NCBI RefSeq assembly: GCF_904846055.1
Contig: NZ_CAJGYV010000001.1
Location: forward strand, 1,240,001 to 1,304,000
Direction: 5' to 3'
DNA: 64,000 bases
Source: Psychrobacter ciconiae
Lineage (GTDB): Bacteria > Pseudomonadota > Gammaproteobacteria > Pseudomonadales > Moraxellaceae
In this document: piece after piece, positions 8,340-17,689 of the stretch
Position numbering within the stretch: position 1 is the first letter of the stretch
How the letters are laid out: each line of letters opens with the position of its first letter
Program-made: the position numbers and the translations under genes
Notes under the pieces: generated by a model
Databases searched by the model: none
What the model was told of the DNA's origin: nothing
What the model saw: only the letters and a program-made list of their open reading frames with translations

Positions 8340-8813
8340 TTAATCCGCTTTAATCGCATCAATTGCCATCACGCTACTCGGGTCAGAAAAGTAGCTGGAT
8401 AACAAAATGCACGCCGAAATGTCGTCAATTTCGGCGCGCTCATCATCAATCCAGCCGTTTTCCCAAGCCATTTCGCGAGCATCAACCGAGCTTAAGCGCT
8501 CATCGCAAAGGCTCACGCCAACCTTAATTCGCTGCTCCATCAAGCGATGCGCTAAGCGACGGGCGAATTTATGAGCGCGCTTTGACAGCATCGAGCTTGA
8601 ACCGTCCATGTTTAAAGGCAGTCCGACCACCACATGATGAATGCCCCACGTTTGAATAATCCCAAGCAGATTGTCCCAATCGGGCTGACCGTTGTTCATT
8701 GCCAAAATATCAAAGCTGCGCGCCGTGCCGGTGATGCTATTGCCAAGTGCCATTCCCATTTTTTTAACGCCGTAATCCAGCCCTAAAATCAGTTGCTCAG
8801 CCGTTTGTTTCAT
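8340..8813 (-). CDS. ruvX: YqgF/RuvX family putative pre-16S rRNA nuclease / Holliday junction resolvase
   Basis: 157-residue RNase H-fold protein. It has the family landmarks LGLDYGVKKMGMALG (first catalytic Asp), VVGLPLNMDGSSS, CDERLSSVDAREM (catalytic Glu) and DDISACILLSSYF (final Asp). Homologues process the 5' end of 16S rRNA in E. coli, and a Holliday junction nuclease role was proposed from structure. It lies directly downstream of yqgE, the usual pairing. AGGTGA precedes the start. Confidence 0.9.
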   Translation of the reverse strand: MKQTAEQLILGLDYGVKKMGMALGNSITGTARSFDILAMNNGQPDWDNLLGIIQTWGIHHVVVGLPLNMDGSSSMLSKRAHKFARRLAHRLMEQRIKVGVSLCDERLSSVDAREMAWENGWIDDERAEIDDISACILLSSYFSDPSSVMAIDAIKAD

Positions 8814-8872
8814 ATCACCTTTGCCTGTTTACTTTTTTGCCAAAATATTTTAACGATTGAATCACGTAACGT

Positions 8873-9436
8873 TTAAGCGTGACCAATATCATCGCTTAAA
8901 TAGTCGAAATTCACACCGATTTTGCTTGCAGCCGCCTGCCACCGCTCATCAAAAGGCGTATCAAAAAGTAAGGTCAAATCGGCAGGACAAACGAGCCAAT
9001 CGCCCGATTCAAGCTCATGCTCAAGCTGCTTTTTGCCCCAACTGGCGTGACCTAAGCACAAATAATAGTGACCGACACTTTGACTTGTGGCAATGCGTTT
9101 GAGCACATCTTGACTGGTGGTAATACAAACGTTTTCAGAAATGGCAAACGACGATGCCCACTCCGGCTGACCGGTATGCAGCACAAAGCCAATCTCAGGG
9201 TACATCGGACCGCCGGCAAGCGGAACATCGTCCATCACCTCAGAGCGGTTGACCTCAATGTTTAAGTCCTCAAGAAGTTTGCCAACGCGAGCATTATCAA
9301 CCGGACGATTGACCATCAGCCCAAGCGCGCCGTGCTCATCGTGGCGACAAATGTAAATGAGCGCCTTTTCAAACCTTGGGTCGGCAAGGCTTGGGGCGGC
9401 AATCAAAAAGTGGTGCGTCAAATTGGCTTTGGTCAT
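8873..9436 (-). CDS. yqgE: YqgE/AlgH family protein (UPF0301)
   Basis: 187 residues with the typical opening [40 protein letters not shown] (residues about 6-45), and then the conserved [13 protein letters not shown] and [16 protein letters not shown] segments. The biochemical function is unknown. The P. aeruginosa homologue AlgH was linked genetically to alginate regulation. It is adjacent to ruvX, as in most gammaproteobacteria. Confidence 0.9.
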   Translation of the reverse strand: MTKANLTHHFLIAAPSLADPRFEKALIYICRHDEHGALGLMVNRPVDNARVGKLLEDLNIEVNRSEVMDDVPLAGGPMYPEIGFVLHTGQPEWASSFAISENVCITTSQDVLKRIATSQSVGHYYLCLGHASWGKKQLEHELESGDWLVCPADLTLLFDTPFDERWQAAASKIGVNFDYLSDDIGHA

Positions 9437-9557
9437 AAGGCTTTGTTTTCAACGTAAAGTTATCAACGTAATATTTGGCAAAAGTAATCTTAGCTATATG
9501 GCGATGATGACACGAAAATCAACCAAGCGCCACTCAAGCGCCATTGAGAGTTCGCGC

Positions 9558-11240
9558 CTAAAAGTTAATGGCATCAAGCAGACTTTGCGCATGACGGCGG
9601 GTAACGTCGGTAATCACCACGCCGCCGGACATCCGTGCCAACTCATCAACTTTTGCATCATCAGTTAAAATAATCAGCTCGCTTTTTGACTGCTCATCGT
9701 GATGCTTTTTCACCAAAATGTGCTGATGGGCTTGCGCGGCAACTTGGGCTTGGTGGGTGATGGCAAGCAGCTGCTGAGTGTCGCCAAGTGAGCGCAAAAG
9801 CTCGCCAACCACTTGCGCGGTTGCGCCACTAATCCCGACATCGACCTCATCAAAAACCAGCATCGGTTTTGCGGCGTGATAATCGGCATGAGTGACCTCA
9901 AGCACCTGCATGACCAGCGCCATTCGTGACAGCTCGCCACCTGAGGCAATCTTATGCAAAGGTTGCATCGGCATGCCCACGTTGGCGCTAAACAGCAGCT
10001 CAATGTCATGCGTTCCTTGAGCATTAAAAAGGTTATCGCTGGCTTTTTTGGTAAATACAAACTCACAGCGCGCGTTTGGCAGGGCAAGCGGTTTTAGTTT
10101 TTCGACCAGTTTATTAGCAATTTCTGGGGCGGCTTGTTGGCGCTTTTTGGTTAAGTCTTGAGCTGCTGTTAAATACGTTTGCCAAGCTTCCTTAATTTGC
10201 GCCGTTAAGTCTTCCGACGTTGGCTCATTTTCAAGGGCTTCCAATTGCGCTTGCCAAACTTTCGCCTCAGCAATTAATTCATTAGCGGGCAGGTGATGCT
10301 TTCGCGATAACCTATGCCCCAACGCAATCAGCTCATTTAAGGATTGCAGCCGCTCAGGGTCGGGCAATTGCTGTTCGGCATAGTCGGACAGCGCATTGGT
10401 GACGTCCATGAGCTGCTGCTGAGCCAAATACAACTGCTCGGACGCTTGGCTAAAGGTGGCGCTCACGCCGACCTGCTGGTCGCAAATCTTAATCGCTTGA
10501 CCAATCAAGGTCATCACATCGGGCGCGTCAGTGTCGTTATCGAGCAGATGCAGAGCGTGGCTTGCCTCTTGCATGAGCGCTTCGATGTTGGACAGCTCCT
10601 CATGCTCTGCTTCAATCTCGCCATAATCGACATTAAGCAGCGGTGCAACATCGCTCAGCTGATTTTGCAACAGCTGAATGCGGTCGGCGCGTTGGGCTTC
10701 GCGCTCGGCAAGTCCTGCCGCCGTGCGTTTTAGCGCTTGGTACTGCGAAAATTTTTCGGCGACGGTTTTGGCAAGCGGGGTAAGCTTTGCCATATCATCA
10801 AGCCACTCGACCACAAATTGTGGCTTAAGCAGCGCTTGCTGGGCGTGTTGGCTGTGAATGTTGATCAGTAGCGCGCCAAGCTCTTTAAGTTCAGCGATAC
10901 TCACAGGAGCGCCATTAAGCCAAGCTTTTGAGCGACCATTTTGGCTAAGCTGACGGCGAATGAGCACCTCATCATCCTCAAGACTGCGCTCATGAGCCGC
11001 AAACCACGCTTGAACCAAAGCGTTGTCCGTCACATCAAACAGCGCAAAAATATCTGCCGCCGCAGCCCCATGCCGCACCATCGAGCTTGCCGCGCGCTCA
11101 CCTGAGCACAGCGCCAGAGCATCAAGCAGCAAAGACTTGCCCGCGCCGGTCTCGCCGGTGATGACATTAAACCCAGAATCAAGGGCAAGTTCATGCTCAT
11201 CGACGAGCGCAAATTGGTGTAGTGTTAACGATATCAGCAT
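9558..11240 (-). CDS. recN: DNA repair protein RecN
   Basis: 560-residue SMC-like ATPase that helps hold and process double-strand breaks for recombination. Walker A is GETGAGKSLLLDAL near the N-terminus. The middle is a long helical coiled-coil region, and the C-terminal half has the ABC signature ASGGELSRMALVMQ and Walker B MLVFDEVDVGISG. ATG 11240, five nucleotides after AGAGG, is preferred over the adjacent TTG at 11243. It is the first gene of the minus-strand run that continues through yqgE, ruvX, tusA and xerD. Confidence 0.93.
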   Translation of the reverse strand: MLISLTLHQFALVDEHELALDSGFNVITGETGAGKSLLLDALALCSGERAASSMVRHGAAAADIFALFDVTDNALVQAWFAAHERSLEDDEVLIRRQLSQNGRSKAWLNGAPVSIAELKELGALLINIHSQHAQQALLKPQFVVEWLDDMAKLTPLAKTVAEKFSQYQALKRTAAGLAEREAQRADRIQLLQNQLSDVAPLLNVDYGEIEAEHEELSNIEALMQEASHALHLLDNDTDAPDVMTLIGQAIKICDQQVGVSATFSQASEQLYLAQQQLMDVTNALSDYAEQQLPDPERLQSLNELIALGHRLSRKHHLPANELIAEAKVWQAQLEALENEPTSEDLTAQIKEAWQTYLTAAQDLTKKRQQAAPEIANKLVEKLKPLALPNARCEFVFTKKASDNLFNAQGTHDIELLFSANVGMPMQPLHKIASGGELSRMALVMQVLEVTHADYHAAKPMLVFDEVDVGISGATAQVVGELLRSLGDTQQLLAITHQAQVAAQAHQHILVKKHHDEQSKSELIILTDDAKVDELARMSGGVVITDVTRRHAQSLLDAINF

Positions 11241-11686
11241 CAACGCCTCTTATTAACTAGCAGCTTTGCCTAAAAATTTTAGATGGCTTTCTAAATATCT
11301 GAAGACTTATTATGATGACCAAACTTTATAATTACAATTACTGCACCAAAAACGGCGGGTCTTTGTTGCAGCCATAGTCTCATGATTATTATAAAAATTT
11401 GTGGTAAATTGGCGGGTTGCAGCCGCTGACCTGCGCCGGTCAGTATCATGGCGACCCGTCTTTATCTTTTTAGAATCAGACCGATGGTAACAAACTTTTT
11501 AGAAATAATGTGGTAGCATAATCTCACTAAACCCAAACGTTTACGGCAAGCGTTTTGCCCATAGGGCGATTTTAGCACAAAGTCTGCGCCCATTAAGACA
11601 CGAATTAAACCAAAATAACGGCAAATTTTAGTTGTTTAATCAGTCACTTATTTATCTTATAAATCGTTATTAATAAGGAAGTCCTT
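11241..11686. other. Intergenic region between recN and ppnP with a strong hairpin
   Basis: 446 nt between divergent genes with no credible protein-coding frame. Besides the expected promoters it contains an isolated nested hairpin followed by a T-rich tract on the plus strand (11411-11471, listed separately). The remainder is AT-rich and shows no further clear repeat. Confidence 0.5.
11411..11471 (+). ncRNA. Candidate small RNA 3' end or orphan terminator hairpin
   Basis: The outer stem GGCGGGT (11411-11417) pairs with ACCCGTC (11454-11460). Inside it CTGACC (11426-11431) pairs perfectly with GGTCAG (11438-11443). TTTATCTTTTT follows directly. On the plus strand no gene ends upstream of it, since recN runs the other way. 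It could therefore terminate an unannotated small RNA starting within the preceding ~150 nt, or act in a leader of ppnP. No sequence family was recognised. Confidence 0.35.
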
Positions 11687-12022
11687 ATGTCAGTGACCCA
11701 ATATAACAATGTGACCATCAATGTTGAGGCGAGCATCTCTTATGATGGTCGCTGCACCAGCCACACCATTTTGTTTGAGGACGGTCGCCACAAGACCATT
11801 GGCATCATTTTGCCTTGTGACGATACGGTTGACAGCTACAAATTTAGTACCAACACGTCTGAAAAAATTGAGATCATCAGCGGCGACTGTGAAGTGATGG
11901 TCGAGGGCGAAGAAGATTTTGCCTATTATGGCAGCGGTCACTCCTTTTTCGTGCAAGGTGACAGCAGCTTTCAAATCAAAACCGACACCATCGTTCAATA
12001 TATTTGCCATCTAGAAGGCTAG
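11687..12022 (+). CDS. ppnP: Pyrimidine/purine nucleoside phosphorylase
   Basis: 111-residue single-domain cupin of the PpnP (YaiE, DUF1255) family, which phosphorolyses a broad range of nucleosides to free base and pentose-1-phosphate. Length and motifs fit: DGRCTSHTILFEDGRHKTIG, PCDDTVDSYKFST, a central IEIISGDCEVMV strand pair and the GHSFFVQGDSSF turn. AAGGAAG lies upstream of the ATG. It stands alone and is followed by its own terminator. Confidence 0.88.
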   Translation: MSVTQYNNVTINVEASISYDGRCTSHTILFEDGRHKTIGIILPCDDTVDSYKFSTNTSEKIEIISGDCEVMVEGEEDFAYYGSGHSFFVQGDSSFQIKTDTIVQYICHLEG

Positions 12023-12071
12023 TAAAACAATTAGCTGATAAAAAAAGCCAGTAACCAAAGCACGATTTAGT

Positions 12072-12104
12072 AAAAGGCGAATAGAGTAAATATTGCCTTT
12101 TTTA
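12072..12104 (+). terminator. Terminator downstream of ppnP
   Basis: AAAAGGCGAATA (12072-12083) pairs, with one bulged G, with TATTGCCTTTT (12091-12101), and is followed by further T residues. Confidence 0.7.
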
Positions 12105-12121
12105 TTGGTCATTTTTTATTG

Positions 12122-12143
12122 TTAATTAATTAATTAATTAATT
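12122..12143. repeat. (TTAA)n short tandem repeat
   Basis: Five uninterrupted TTAA units plus a partial unit lie about 30 bp upstream of rlmB. Such a 4-nt microsatellite could slip in length. Here it sits in the promoter/leader zone, not in coding sequence. Confidence 0.6.
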
Positions 12144-12172
12144 GATTGTGAATTAATCGTATTAGGATTTTT

Positions 12173-12928
12173 ATGGCAAAGCCTTGTTATTTCTATGGCA
12201 TTCACGCCATTGACGCCTTATTGCAGCAGCGACCGCTTGATGCGTTAAGCCTATTTGTTCAGCCGGCTCGTGATAATGACGCTCAGATAGCGGCAATCAT
12301 GGATACCGCCAAAGCAAATGGCGTCAGCATCCAAACCGCGCAAAAGGACAAATTAACCCAACTTTGTGGCAGCCCGCAACACCAAGGCGTCGTGCTGCAC
12401 GCGCGAGCGCTTAATTTTGCCGATGACAGCGTTCTTGATGAGCTTATCGAAAATCCGCGCTGCTTGCTGTTGGTACTTGACCAAATCACCGATGCTCATA
12501 ATTTGGGCGCGTGTTTGCGAACGGCGGTGGCGATGGGCGTTGATGCGGTCATTTGCCCAAAACATCACGCCGCAAGCCTAACCCCAACGGTTGCCAAAGT
12601 TGCGGTTGGCGCCGCCGAACTGATTCCGGTGCTAAGCGTCACCAATTTGGCAAGAACGCTTGGGCAAATTAAGCAAGCCGGCGTGTTTGTCTTTGGAACG
12701 GCGCTTGATGAGACCGCAAAGCCGATATTTGACGCTGATTTTAGCGGCAAAGTGGCGCTGATTATGGGGTCTGAGGGCGAGGGAATGCGTCAGCTTACGA
12801 CAAAGAACTGTGATGAGCTGGTTTATATCCCGATGAGCGGCAATCAGTTTGGCAACCTGCAAAGTCTAAACGTCAGCGTTGCCACCGGAATGGCGCTTTA
12901 TGAAATCAACCGTCAGCGCCAAGTTTAA
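12173..12928 (+). CDS. rlmB: 23S rRNA (guanosine-2'-O-)-methyltransferase RlmB
   Basis: 251-residue SpoU-family enzyme that methylates G2251 in the P-loop of 23S rRNA. The N-terminal substrate-binding domain begins FYGIHAIDALLQQRP. The C-terminal trefoil-knot domain carries motif 1 DQITDAHNLGACLRTA, motif 2 ALIMGSEGEGMRQLT and motif 3 IPMSGNQFGNLQSLNVSVAT, all with the expected catalytic Asn, Arg and Ser/Glu positions. The single-gene unit converges with coaE. Confidence 0.92.
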   Translation: MAKPCYFYGIHAIDALLQQRPLDALSLFVQPARDNDAQIAAIMDTAKANGVSIQTAQKDKLTQLCGSPQHQGVVLHARALNFADDSVLDELIENPRCLLLVLDQITDAHNLGACLRTAVAMGVDAVICPKHHAASLTPTVAKVAVGAAELIPVLSVTNLARTLGQIKQAGVFVFGTALDETAKPIFDADFSGKVALIMGSEGEGMRQLTTKNCDELVYIPMSGNQFGNLQSLNVSVATGMALYEINRQRQV

Positions 12929-12940
12929 GCAAATTTTCAA

Positions 12941-13609
12941 TTAACAAAGCTTTGCTTGCTGCAAATACAACTCATGCAGCGGCGCAAGCTTGTCATAAAA
13001 GGCGTCCAAATCGCCGTCATTGACCACCACATCATCGGCATGGTGGTTGCGCTCCTCACGGCTTAACTGGTTTGCCATAATGGCTTTAATTCGGCTGATG
13101 CTTTGGGCGTCGCGGCGGCTTGCGCGCTCAAGCTGAGTGGCTTCTGTGGCATCAATGACCAAAATGCGCTGACATAAATTGGCAAGACCAGCTTCTGCGC
13201 CCTCAATCAATAATGGCGCAGATAAAATCACATATTCTGACGTGCTTTGAGCAAGTTTTGCTTTGGCAGCTTCGCGGATTGCCGGATGGGTGATAGCTTC
13301 GAGCTCCATCAACGCGTCTGGTGAGCTAAACACCAAACTGCGAACGGCAGCGCGGTCCATCTCGCCATTGTCTTTGATCACCCAGTCACCAAATTTGCGC
13401 TGCAACTGTCGAAGCGTTTTGCTGCCTTTTGCCATGACTTCATGAGCGATGATATCGGCGTCGATAATATCAATGCCTTGTTCAAAAAACCATTTTGTTG
13501 CTGCCGATTTACCGCTGCCGATGCCACCGGTCAGCCCCACCACCAATCGCGGTCGGATTGAGGATTGAGCGCTTGCTTGAGAGTTTGGCGTAACATGGTG
13601 TTGAGACAT
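12941..13609 (-). CDS. coaE: Dephospho-CoA kinase
   Basis: 222-residue P-loop kinase that phosphorylates dephospho-CoA at the 3' position, the last step of coenzyme A synthesis. Walker A is GLTGGIGSGKSAATKWF (about residues 25-41). IIDADIIAHEVM is the substrate-binding DAD motif, and the AITHPAIREAAKAK and SAPLLIEGA segments are typical. It is longer than usual by an N-terminal Ser/Gln-rich extension of about 20 residues. It lies downstream of pilD, the conserved pilB-pilC-pilD-coaE arrangement of Pseudomonadales. Confidence 0.92.
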   Translation of the reverse strand: MSQHHVTPNSQASAQSSIRPRLVVGLTGGIGSGKSAATKWFFEQGIDIIDADIIAHEVMAKGSKTLRQLQRKFGDWVIKDNGEMDRAAVRSLVFSSPDALMELEAITHPAIREAAKAKLAQSTSEYVILSAPLLIEGAEAGLANLCQRILVIDATEATQLERASRRDAQSISRIKAIMANQLSREERNHHADDVVVNDGDLDAFYDKLAPLHELYLQQAKLC

Positions 13610-13641
13610 AATATTGACTTAATTCATTAAAAATAAACGGC

Positions 13642-14541
13642 TTAGGCATACATTCCTAAATACCACGAGATAATATCGCTGCCATATAATAAAGCAATGA
13701 TACCGGCAATAGCAATATAAGGTCCAAAGGCAAACGGTCGGCTCATCCCTTCTTTTTTCATCAAAATAATACCGACAATCGCCCCTAAAAATGACGACAG
13801 CAAAATAATCAGTGGCAGCATCATGGGACCAAGCCAAGCGCCAAGAACCGCCAAAAGCTTAAAGTCACCTTGACCCATGCCATGCTTTTTGGTCAGTAAA
13901 TAAAAGATTTTAACCACCACCCAAAGCGATAAAAAGCCAAGAACAAGCCCCCAAATGGCATCGGTTGGCGATACAAAAATATGCTTGGCATTGACCAAAA
14001 GCCCAAGCCCCGCTAAGGGAAAGGTAATCTTATCAGGAAGCAGCTGAGTATCAAAATCAATTCCCGTCAGCGCCACCAAGCCCCAAACCAAAATCAGCGC
14101 GGCGACGCCTGCAAGCGTCACCCCAAAATGATAAATCACCAAGACGGATAAAATCGCCGTGATGAGCTCAACGATAGGGTAGCGAATGCTAATCGGCGTT
14201 TTGCAACCTGAGCAGCGACCACGAAGGATAAGCCAGCTTATCAGCGGAATGTTTTCATAAAAGCGGATACCGTGATGGCAATTTGGGCAGGTTGATGCAG
14301 GCGTGCTTAGCGTCATCGGCGCATCGTTGGCAATAATCGCCGCGATGGGTTCTGAGTGTGCTTGTGGAATGTCTGCTTCGTGGGTTAAAAAAGCGCTGCA
14401 CTCCGCCCGCCACTCACGAACCATCATCAGCGGCAAACGGTGAATCACCACATTTAAAAAACTGCCAACACAAAGCCCTAAAACACCAAAAACGATTAAG
14501 GCGAGCGCCAAATTGTCTTGCAATAACGCGATAAATTGCAT
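13642..14541 (-). CDS. pilD: Type IV prepilin peptidase / N-methyltransferase PilD
   Basis: 299-residue integral membrane aspartyl protease that cleaves the leader of type IV prepilins and type II secretion pseudopilins and N-methylates the new terminus. The first helix ends in GVLGLCVGSFLNVVIHRLP. The cytoplasmic zinc-binding loop has CPNCHHG and CSGCKTP cysteine pairs. The catalytic aspartates lie in TGIDFDTQLLPD and GMGQGDFKLLA (the GxGD motif). The start at 14541 (MQFIALLQDN) places it 58 nt after pilC; a longer in-frame extension would overlap pilC and has no family similarity. Confidence 0.93.
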   Translation of the reverse strand: MQFIALLQDNLALALIVFGVLGLCVGSFLNVVIHRLPLMMVREWRAECSAFLTHEADIPQAHSEPIAAIIANDAPMTLSTPASTCPNCHHGIRFYENIPLISWLILRGRCSGCKTPISIRYPIVELITAILSVLVIYHFGVTLAGVAALILVWGLVALTGIDFDTQLLPDKITFPLAGLGLLVNAKHIFVSPTDAIWGLVLGFLSLWVVVKIFYLLTKKHGMGQGDFKLLAVLGAWLGPMMLPLIILLSSFLGAIVGIILMKKEGMSRPFAFGPYIAIAGIIALLYGSDIISWYLGMYA

Positions 14542-14599
14542 CAATACGGTTTCCGTTAATATATTTCCATTTTGTTTTGAGAGTGAAGCAAAAGCGTCG

Positions 14600-15823
14600 C
14601 TAGCCGACCACCGAGCCCATTTGGAAAATCGGTAAGTACATGGCAATGACCAAGCCCCCCACAAGGACGCCCAAAATTGCCATAATCATCGGCTCCATGA
14701 GGCTGGTTAAGCCATCGACCGCGTTATCGACTTCATTTTCATAATAGACCGCCACCTTATCGAGCATTTCTTCCAAGCTTCCGGCTTCCTCGCCGATGCC
14801 GACCATCTGAATTGCCATACTGGGAAATAAATTGGTTGAGCGCATCGAAAATTGCAGCTGTTGACCTGTAGCAATATCGTTTTTGATTTGCTGAGTGGCA
14901 TTATAAAACACCACGTTATTGGTCGCCCCTGCCGTTGAATCCAGCGCATCAATCAAAGGCACACCGGCGGCAAACGTCGTTGACAGCGTTCGCGCAAAGC
15001 GAGCAATCACCGCTTGGTAAGCAATGTTGCCAAAAATCGGCGCTTTTAAGGTGGCGCGGTCTAAAAAGTCACGGAATTTTTTGCTGCGTTTTTTACCTTC
15101 AGAAAAGCCAATAATCGCCCCACCAATGGCAATAATCAGCACAAACCACCACGACTGCATCCATTCGGACATGCCAACGACCATTTGGGTAAAAGCGGGC
15201 AGTTCTGCGCCAAAGGACTCAAACAAATCGGCAAAAACGGGAACGACTTTAACCAGCAAAATGATGGTCACGATAATGGCAACGACGATGACCGCGATCG
15301 GGTATTTCAGCGCTTTTTTAATTTTGGCTTTTAACAGCTCACTTTTTTCTTTATAGGTCGCCACGCGCTCAAGCATCGTTTCAAGCGCGCCCGACTGCTC
15401 CCCTGAATCCACCAGCGAGCAAAACAGGTCATCAAAATAGCGCGGATGCTTGCGCAGTGCTGAGGCAAATGTACCGCCGGCTTCAATATCGGCTTTGATT
15501 TGCAGTACCAAATCCTTCATTGATGGGTTGTCGAGTGAGTCGGCAACGATCTCAAACGACTGCGTTAAGGGCACGCCAGCTTTCATCATGGTGGCAAGCT
15601 GACGCGAAAAAATGGCAATATCAACGGGCTTGATGCCTTTTTTAAAGGTAAATAACGGCTTAGGTTTTTTCTTAATCGTCTTTACCGTGATGCCCTGTTT
15701 GCGCAAAGTGGCTTTAGCAAGCTCCAAACTGCGACCGGTGGTTTCCCCTTTGACCCTTTGACCGCGCTTATTGACCCCATCATAGACAAAGTCAAGCAGC
15801 ATATCGGTTTTTGCTTTTGCCAT
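14600..15823 (-). CDS. pilC: Type IV pilus inner-membrane platform protein PilC
   Basis: 407-residue polytopic protein of the GspF/PilC family that couples the PilB/PilT motors to pilus assembly. It shows two repeated T2SSF domains: FSRQLATMMKAGVPLTQSFE (about residue 73) and FARTLSTTFAAGVPLIDAL (about residue 275). Membrane helices follow each repeat, and the C-terminal helix near MIMAILGVLVGGLVIAMYLP is typical. AAGGA precedes the ATG. Downstream of pilB with a 156-nt gap. Confidence 0.94.
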   Translation of the reverse strand: MAKAKTDMLLDFVYDGVNKRGQRVKGETTGRSLELAKATLRKQGITVKTIKKKPKPLFTFKKGIKPVDIAIFSRQLATMMKAGVPLTQSFEIVADSLDNPSMKDLVLQIKADIEAGGTFASALRKHPRYFDDLFCSLVDSGEQSGALETMLERVATYKEKSELLKAKIKKALKYPIAVIVVAIIVTIILLVKVVPVFADLFESFGAELPAFTQMVVGMSEWMQSWWFVLIIAIGGAIIGFSEGKKRSKKFRDFLDRATLKAPIFGNIAYQAVIARFARTLSTTFAAGVPLIDALDSTAGATNNVVFYNATQQIKNDIATGQQLQFSMRSTNLFPSMAIQMVGIGEEAGSLEEMLDKVAVYYENEVDNAVDGLTSLMEPMIMAILGVLVGGLVIAMYLPIFQMGSVVG

Positions 15824-15979
15824 GTCAAATCCTTATCATTAATTAAGCATGAGCAATTAAAATAACGTCTCAATTAAGTTCCAAGCTTAACGGTTAAACA
15901 GGCGTAAGCTTTACAGAACTGCTATAGTAGCGCAATATTAGCTTAAAAAATGAAATTTTGCCTAATATTGTTGATTTAT

Positions 15980-17689
15980 TTATTCGGAAGTTACCCGCAT
16001 CATCTCTTGAATACTGGTGACGCCCTCAAGTACCTTTAAAATCCCTGAGCGGCGCAAATCGCGAAAGCCGTTTTTAAGAGCAGCGTCTTTAATGTCAATG
16101 GCGTTACCATCTTCCATAATAATCCGCGAAATATCTGGCGTCACTTTCATCACTTCATAAATGCCCACTCGACCTTTATAGCCCTCGCGGCACTCGCTAC
16201 AGCCGACCGGCTCGTAAATCACATGGCTTGAATCGTCTAAATCGGCATCGGTAAAGCCAATCTCAAGTAAGCTTTTTCGTGGAATGTTGATTGGTTTTTT
16301 ACAAAGTTTACAAAGGCGGCGGGCAAGGCGCTGAGCAATAACTAGGTTGACCGAAGTGGCAATGTTAAACGATGCCACGCCCATATTACGAAGCCGCGTT
16401 AAGGTTTCAGGCGCGGAGTTAGTGTGCAAGGTAGATAGCACCATGTGACCGGTTTGCGCCGCCTTAATAGCAATTTCGGCAGTTTCTAAGTCCCGAATCT
16501 CACCGACCATCACAATATCAGGGTCTTGGCGTAAAAAGGACTTCAGCGCATTAGCAAAGGTCAAGCCAACTTTTGGGTTAACGTTCACCTGATTGATCCC
16601 TTCAAGGTTAATCTCAACGGGATCTTCAGCGGTTGAAATGTTGGTAGCACCAGTGTTTAAAATATTAATTCCGGTATAAAGGGAGACCGTTTTACCAGAT
16701 CCTGTCGGACCGGTAATCAGTAGCATACCTTGCGGCTTGTGCAGCGCCTCCATAAACATCTCTTTTTGATCCGGCTCATAGCCGAGCGCGTCAATCCCAA
16801 GCATGGCAGACGACGGGTCAAGGATACGCAGGACTATTTTTTCGCCAAATAGCGTCGGCAGTGAGTTCACCCGAAAATCAATGGCTTTATTTTTGGAGAT
16901 TTTTAATTTAATGCGACCATCTTGCGGTACTCGGCGCTCAGAGATGTCCATTTGCGACATCACCTTTAGGCGGGCGGCGATTTTGCCGGCAAGCTGAACC
17001 GGCGGGCTTGCCACTTGCTGCATCACCCCATCAACGCGAAAGCGAACGCGGAAGGTCTTTTCATAAGGCTCAAAGTGCAAATCCGACGCGCCCATGCGAA
17101 TGGCATCAAGGAGCATTTTATTGACAAACTTGACCACCGGCGCTTCATCAACGCCGTCATTAATTGCCGTTTCGCCCTCATCTGTGCCCTCATCGCTAAG
17201 CCCTGCGTCCAAATCACTGTCAGCAAAATTGCTAAAGTTTTGCATGGTATCGGCAAAAATGGCATCGATTTTCGCGCGCAGCTTATCTTCTTCAACGACC
17301 ACTGTTTCAACCGACAGCCTTGAATTAAAAGCAATCGCGTCAATCGCGTCAATTCTTGTGGGGTCACTTAATGCCAAAAACAGCCGCTGACCGCGTTTAA
17401 AAATCGGTAGCGCATTAAACTTACGCACGATTTTTTCATCGACCAAGTCTTTTGGAATCACCTCATTATTGATGGTGTTCAAATCAAACAGCGGGTCGCC
17501 AAATGCCGCTGACAGCATGGTCGCAAGCTCAAGCGCTCCTGCCATTTTGTTGTCAACCAAATACGGGATCAGCCCTAATTGCTGCTGCGCGGCATCCGTC
17601 TGCGCTCGGCGCATGTTGTCCTCGCTGACCACGCCTTTATTGACCAACTGTAGCGCAAGACCCCCAAGCGGGGCTTTGGTAGTTGCCAT
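15980..17689 (-). CDS. pilB: Type IV pilus assembly ATPase PilB
   Basis: 569-residue hexameric ATPase that powers pilus extension. It has an N-terminal T2SSE_N (MshEN-like) domain in the first ~150 residues, then the catalytic core. Walker A is GPTGSGKTVSLYTG near residues 327-340, the Asp box and Walker B lie in DPDIVMVGEIRDLETAEI, and the His box is TGHMVLSTLHTNSAPETL. A CKLCKKP ... CSECREG tetracysteine zinc site follows. ATG 17689 is chosen because AGGAG precedes it; an upstream in-frame ATG at 17719 has no such support. pilA, pilT and pilM-Q are not in the window. Confidence 0.95.
   Translation of the reverse strand: MATTKAPLGGLALQLVNKGVVSEDNMRRAQTDAAQQQLGLIPYLVDNKMAGALELATMLSAAFGDPLFDLNTINNEVIPKDLVDEKIVRKFNALPIFKRGQRLFLALSDPTRIDAIDAIAFNSRLSVETVVVEEDKLRAKIDAIFADTMQNFSNFADSDLDAGLSDEGTDEGETAINDGVDEAPVVKFVNKMLLDAIRMGASDLHFEPYEKTFRVRFRVDGVMQQVASPPVQLAGKIAARLKVMSQMDISERRVPQDGRIKLKISKNKAIDFRVNSLPTLFGEKIVLRILDPSSAMLGIDALGYEPDQKEMFMEALHKPQGMLLITGPTGSGKTVSLYTGINILNTGATNISTAEDPVEINLEGINQVNVNPKVGLTFANALKSFLRQDPDIVMVGEIRDLETAEIAIKAAQTGHMVLSTLHTNSAPETLTRLRNMGVASFNIATSVNLVIAQRLARRLCKLCKKPINIPRKSLLEIGFTDADLDDSSHVIYEPVGCSECREGYKGRVGIYEVMKVTPDISRIIMEDGNAIDIKDAALKNGFRDLRRSGILKVLEGVTSIQEMMRVTSE

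Noticed and set aside
8857..9265. Overlapping plus-strand frames antisense to yqgE
   Set aside because: They mirror the codon structure of yqgE on the opposite strand and have no features of their own.
12122..12143. Phase-variable promoter at the (TTAA)n tract
   Set aside because: Only about five units, ahead of a housekeeping rRNA methyltransferase gene. Kept as a repeat without claiming phase variation.
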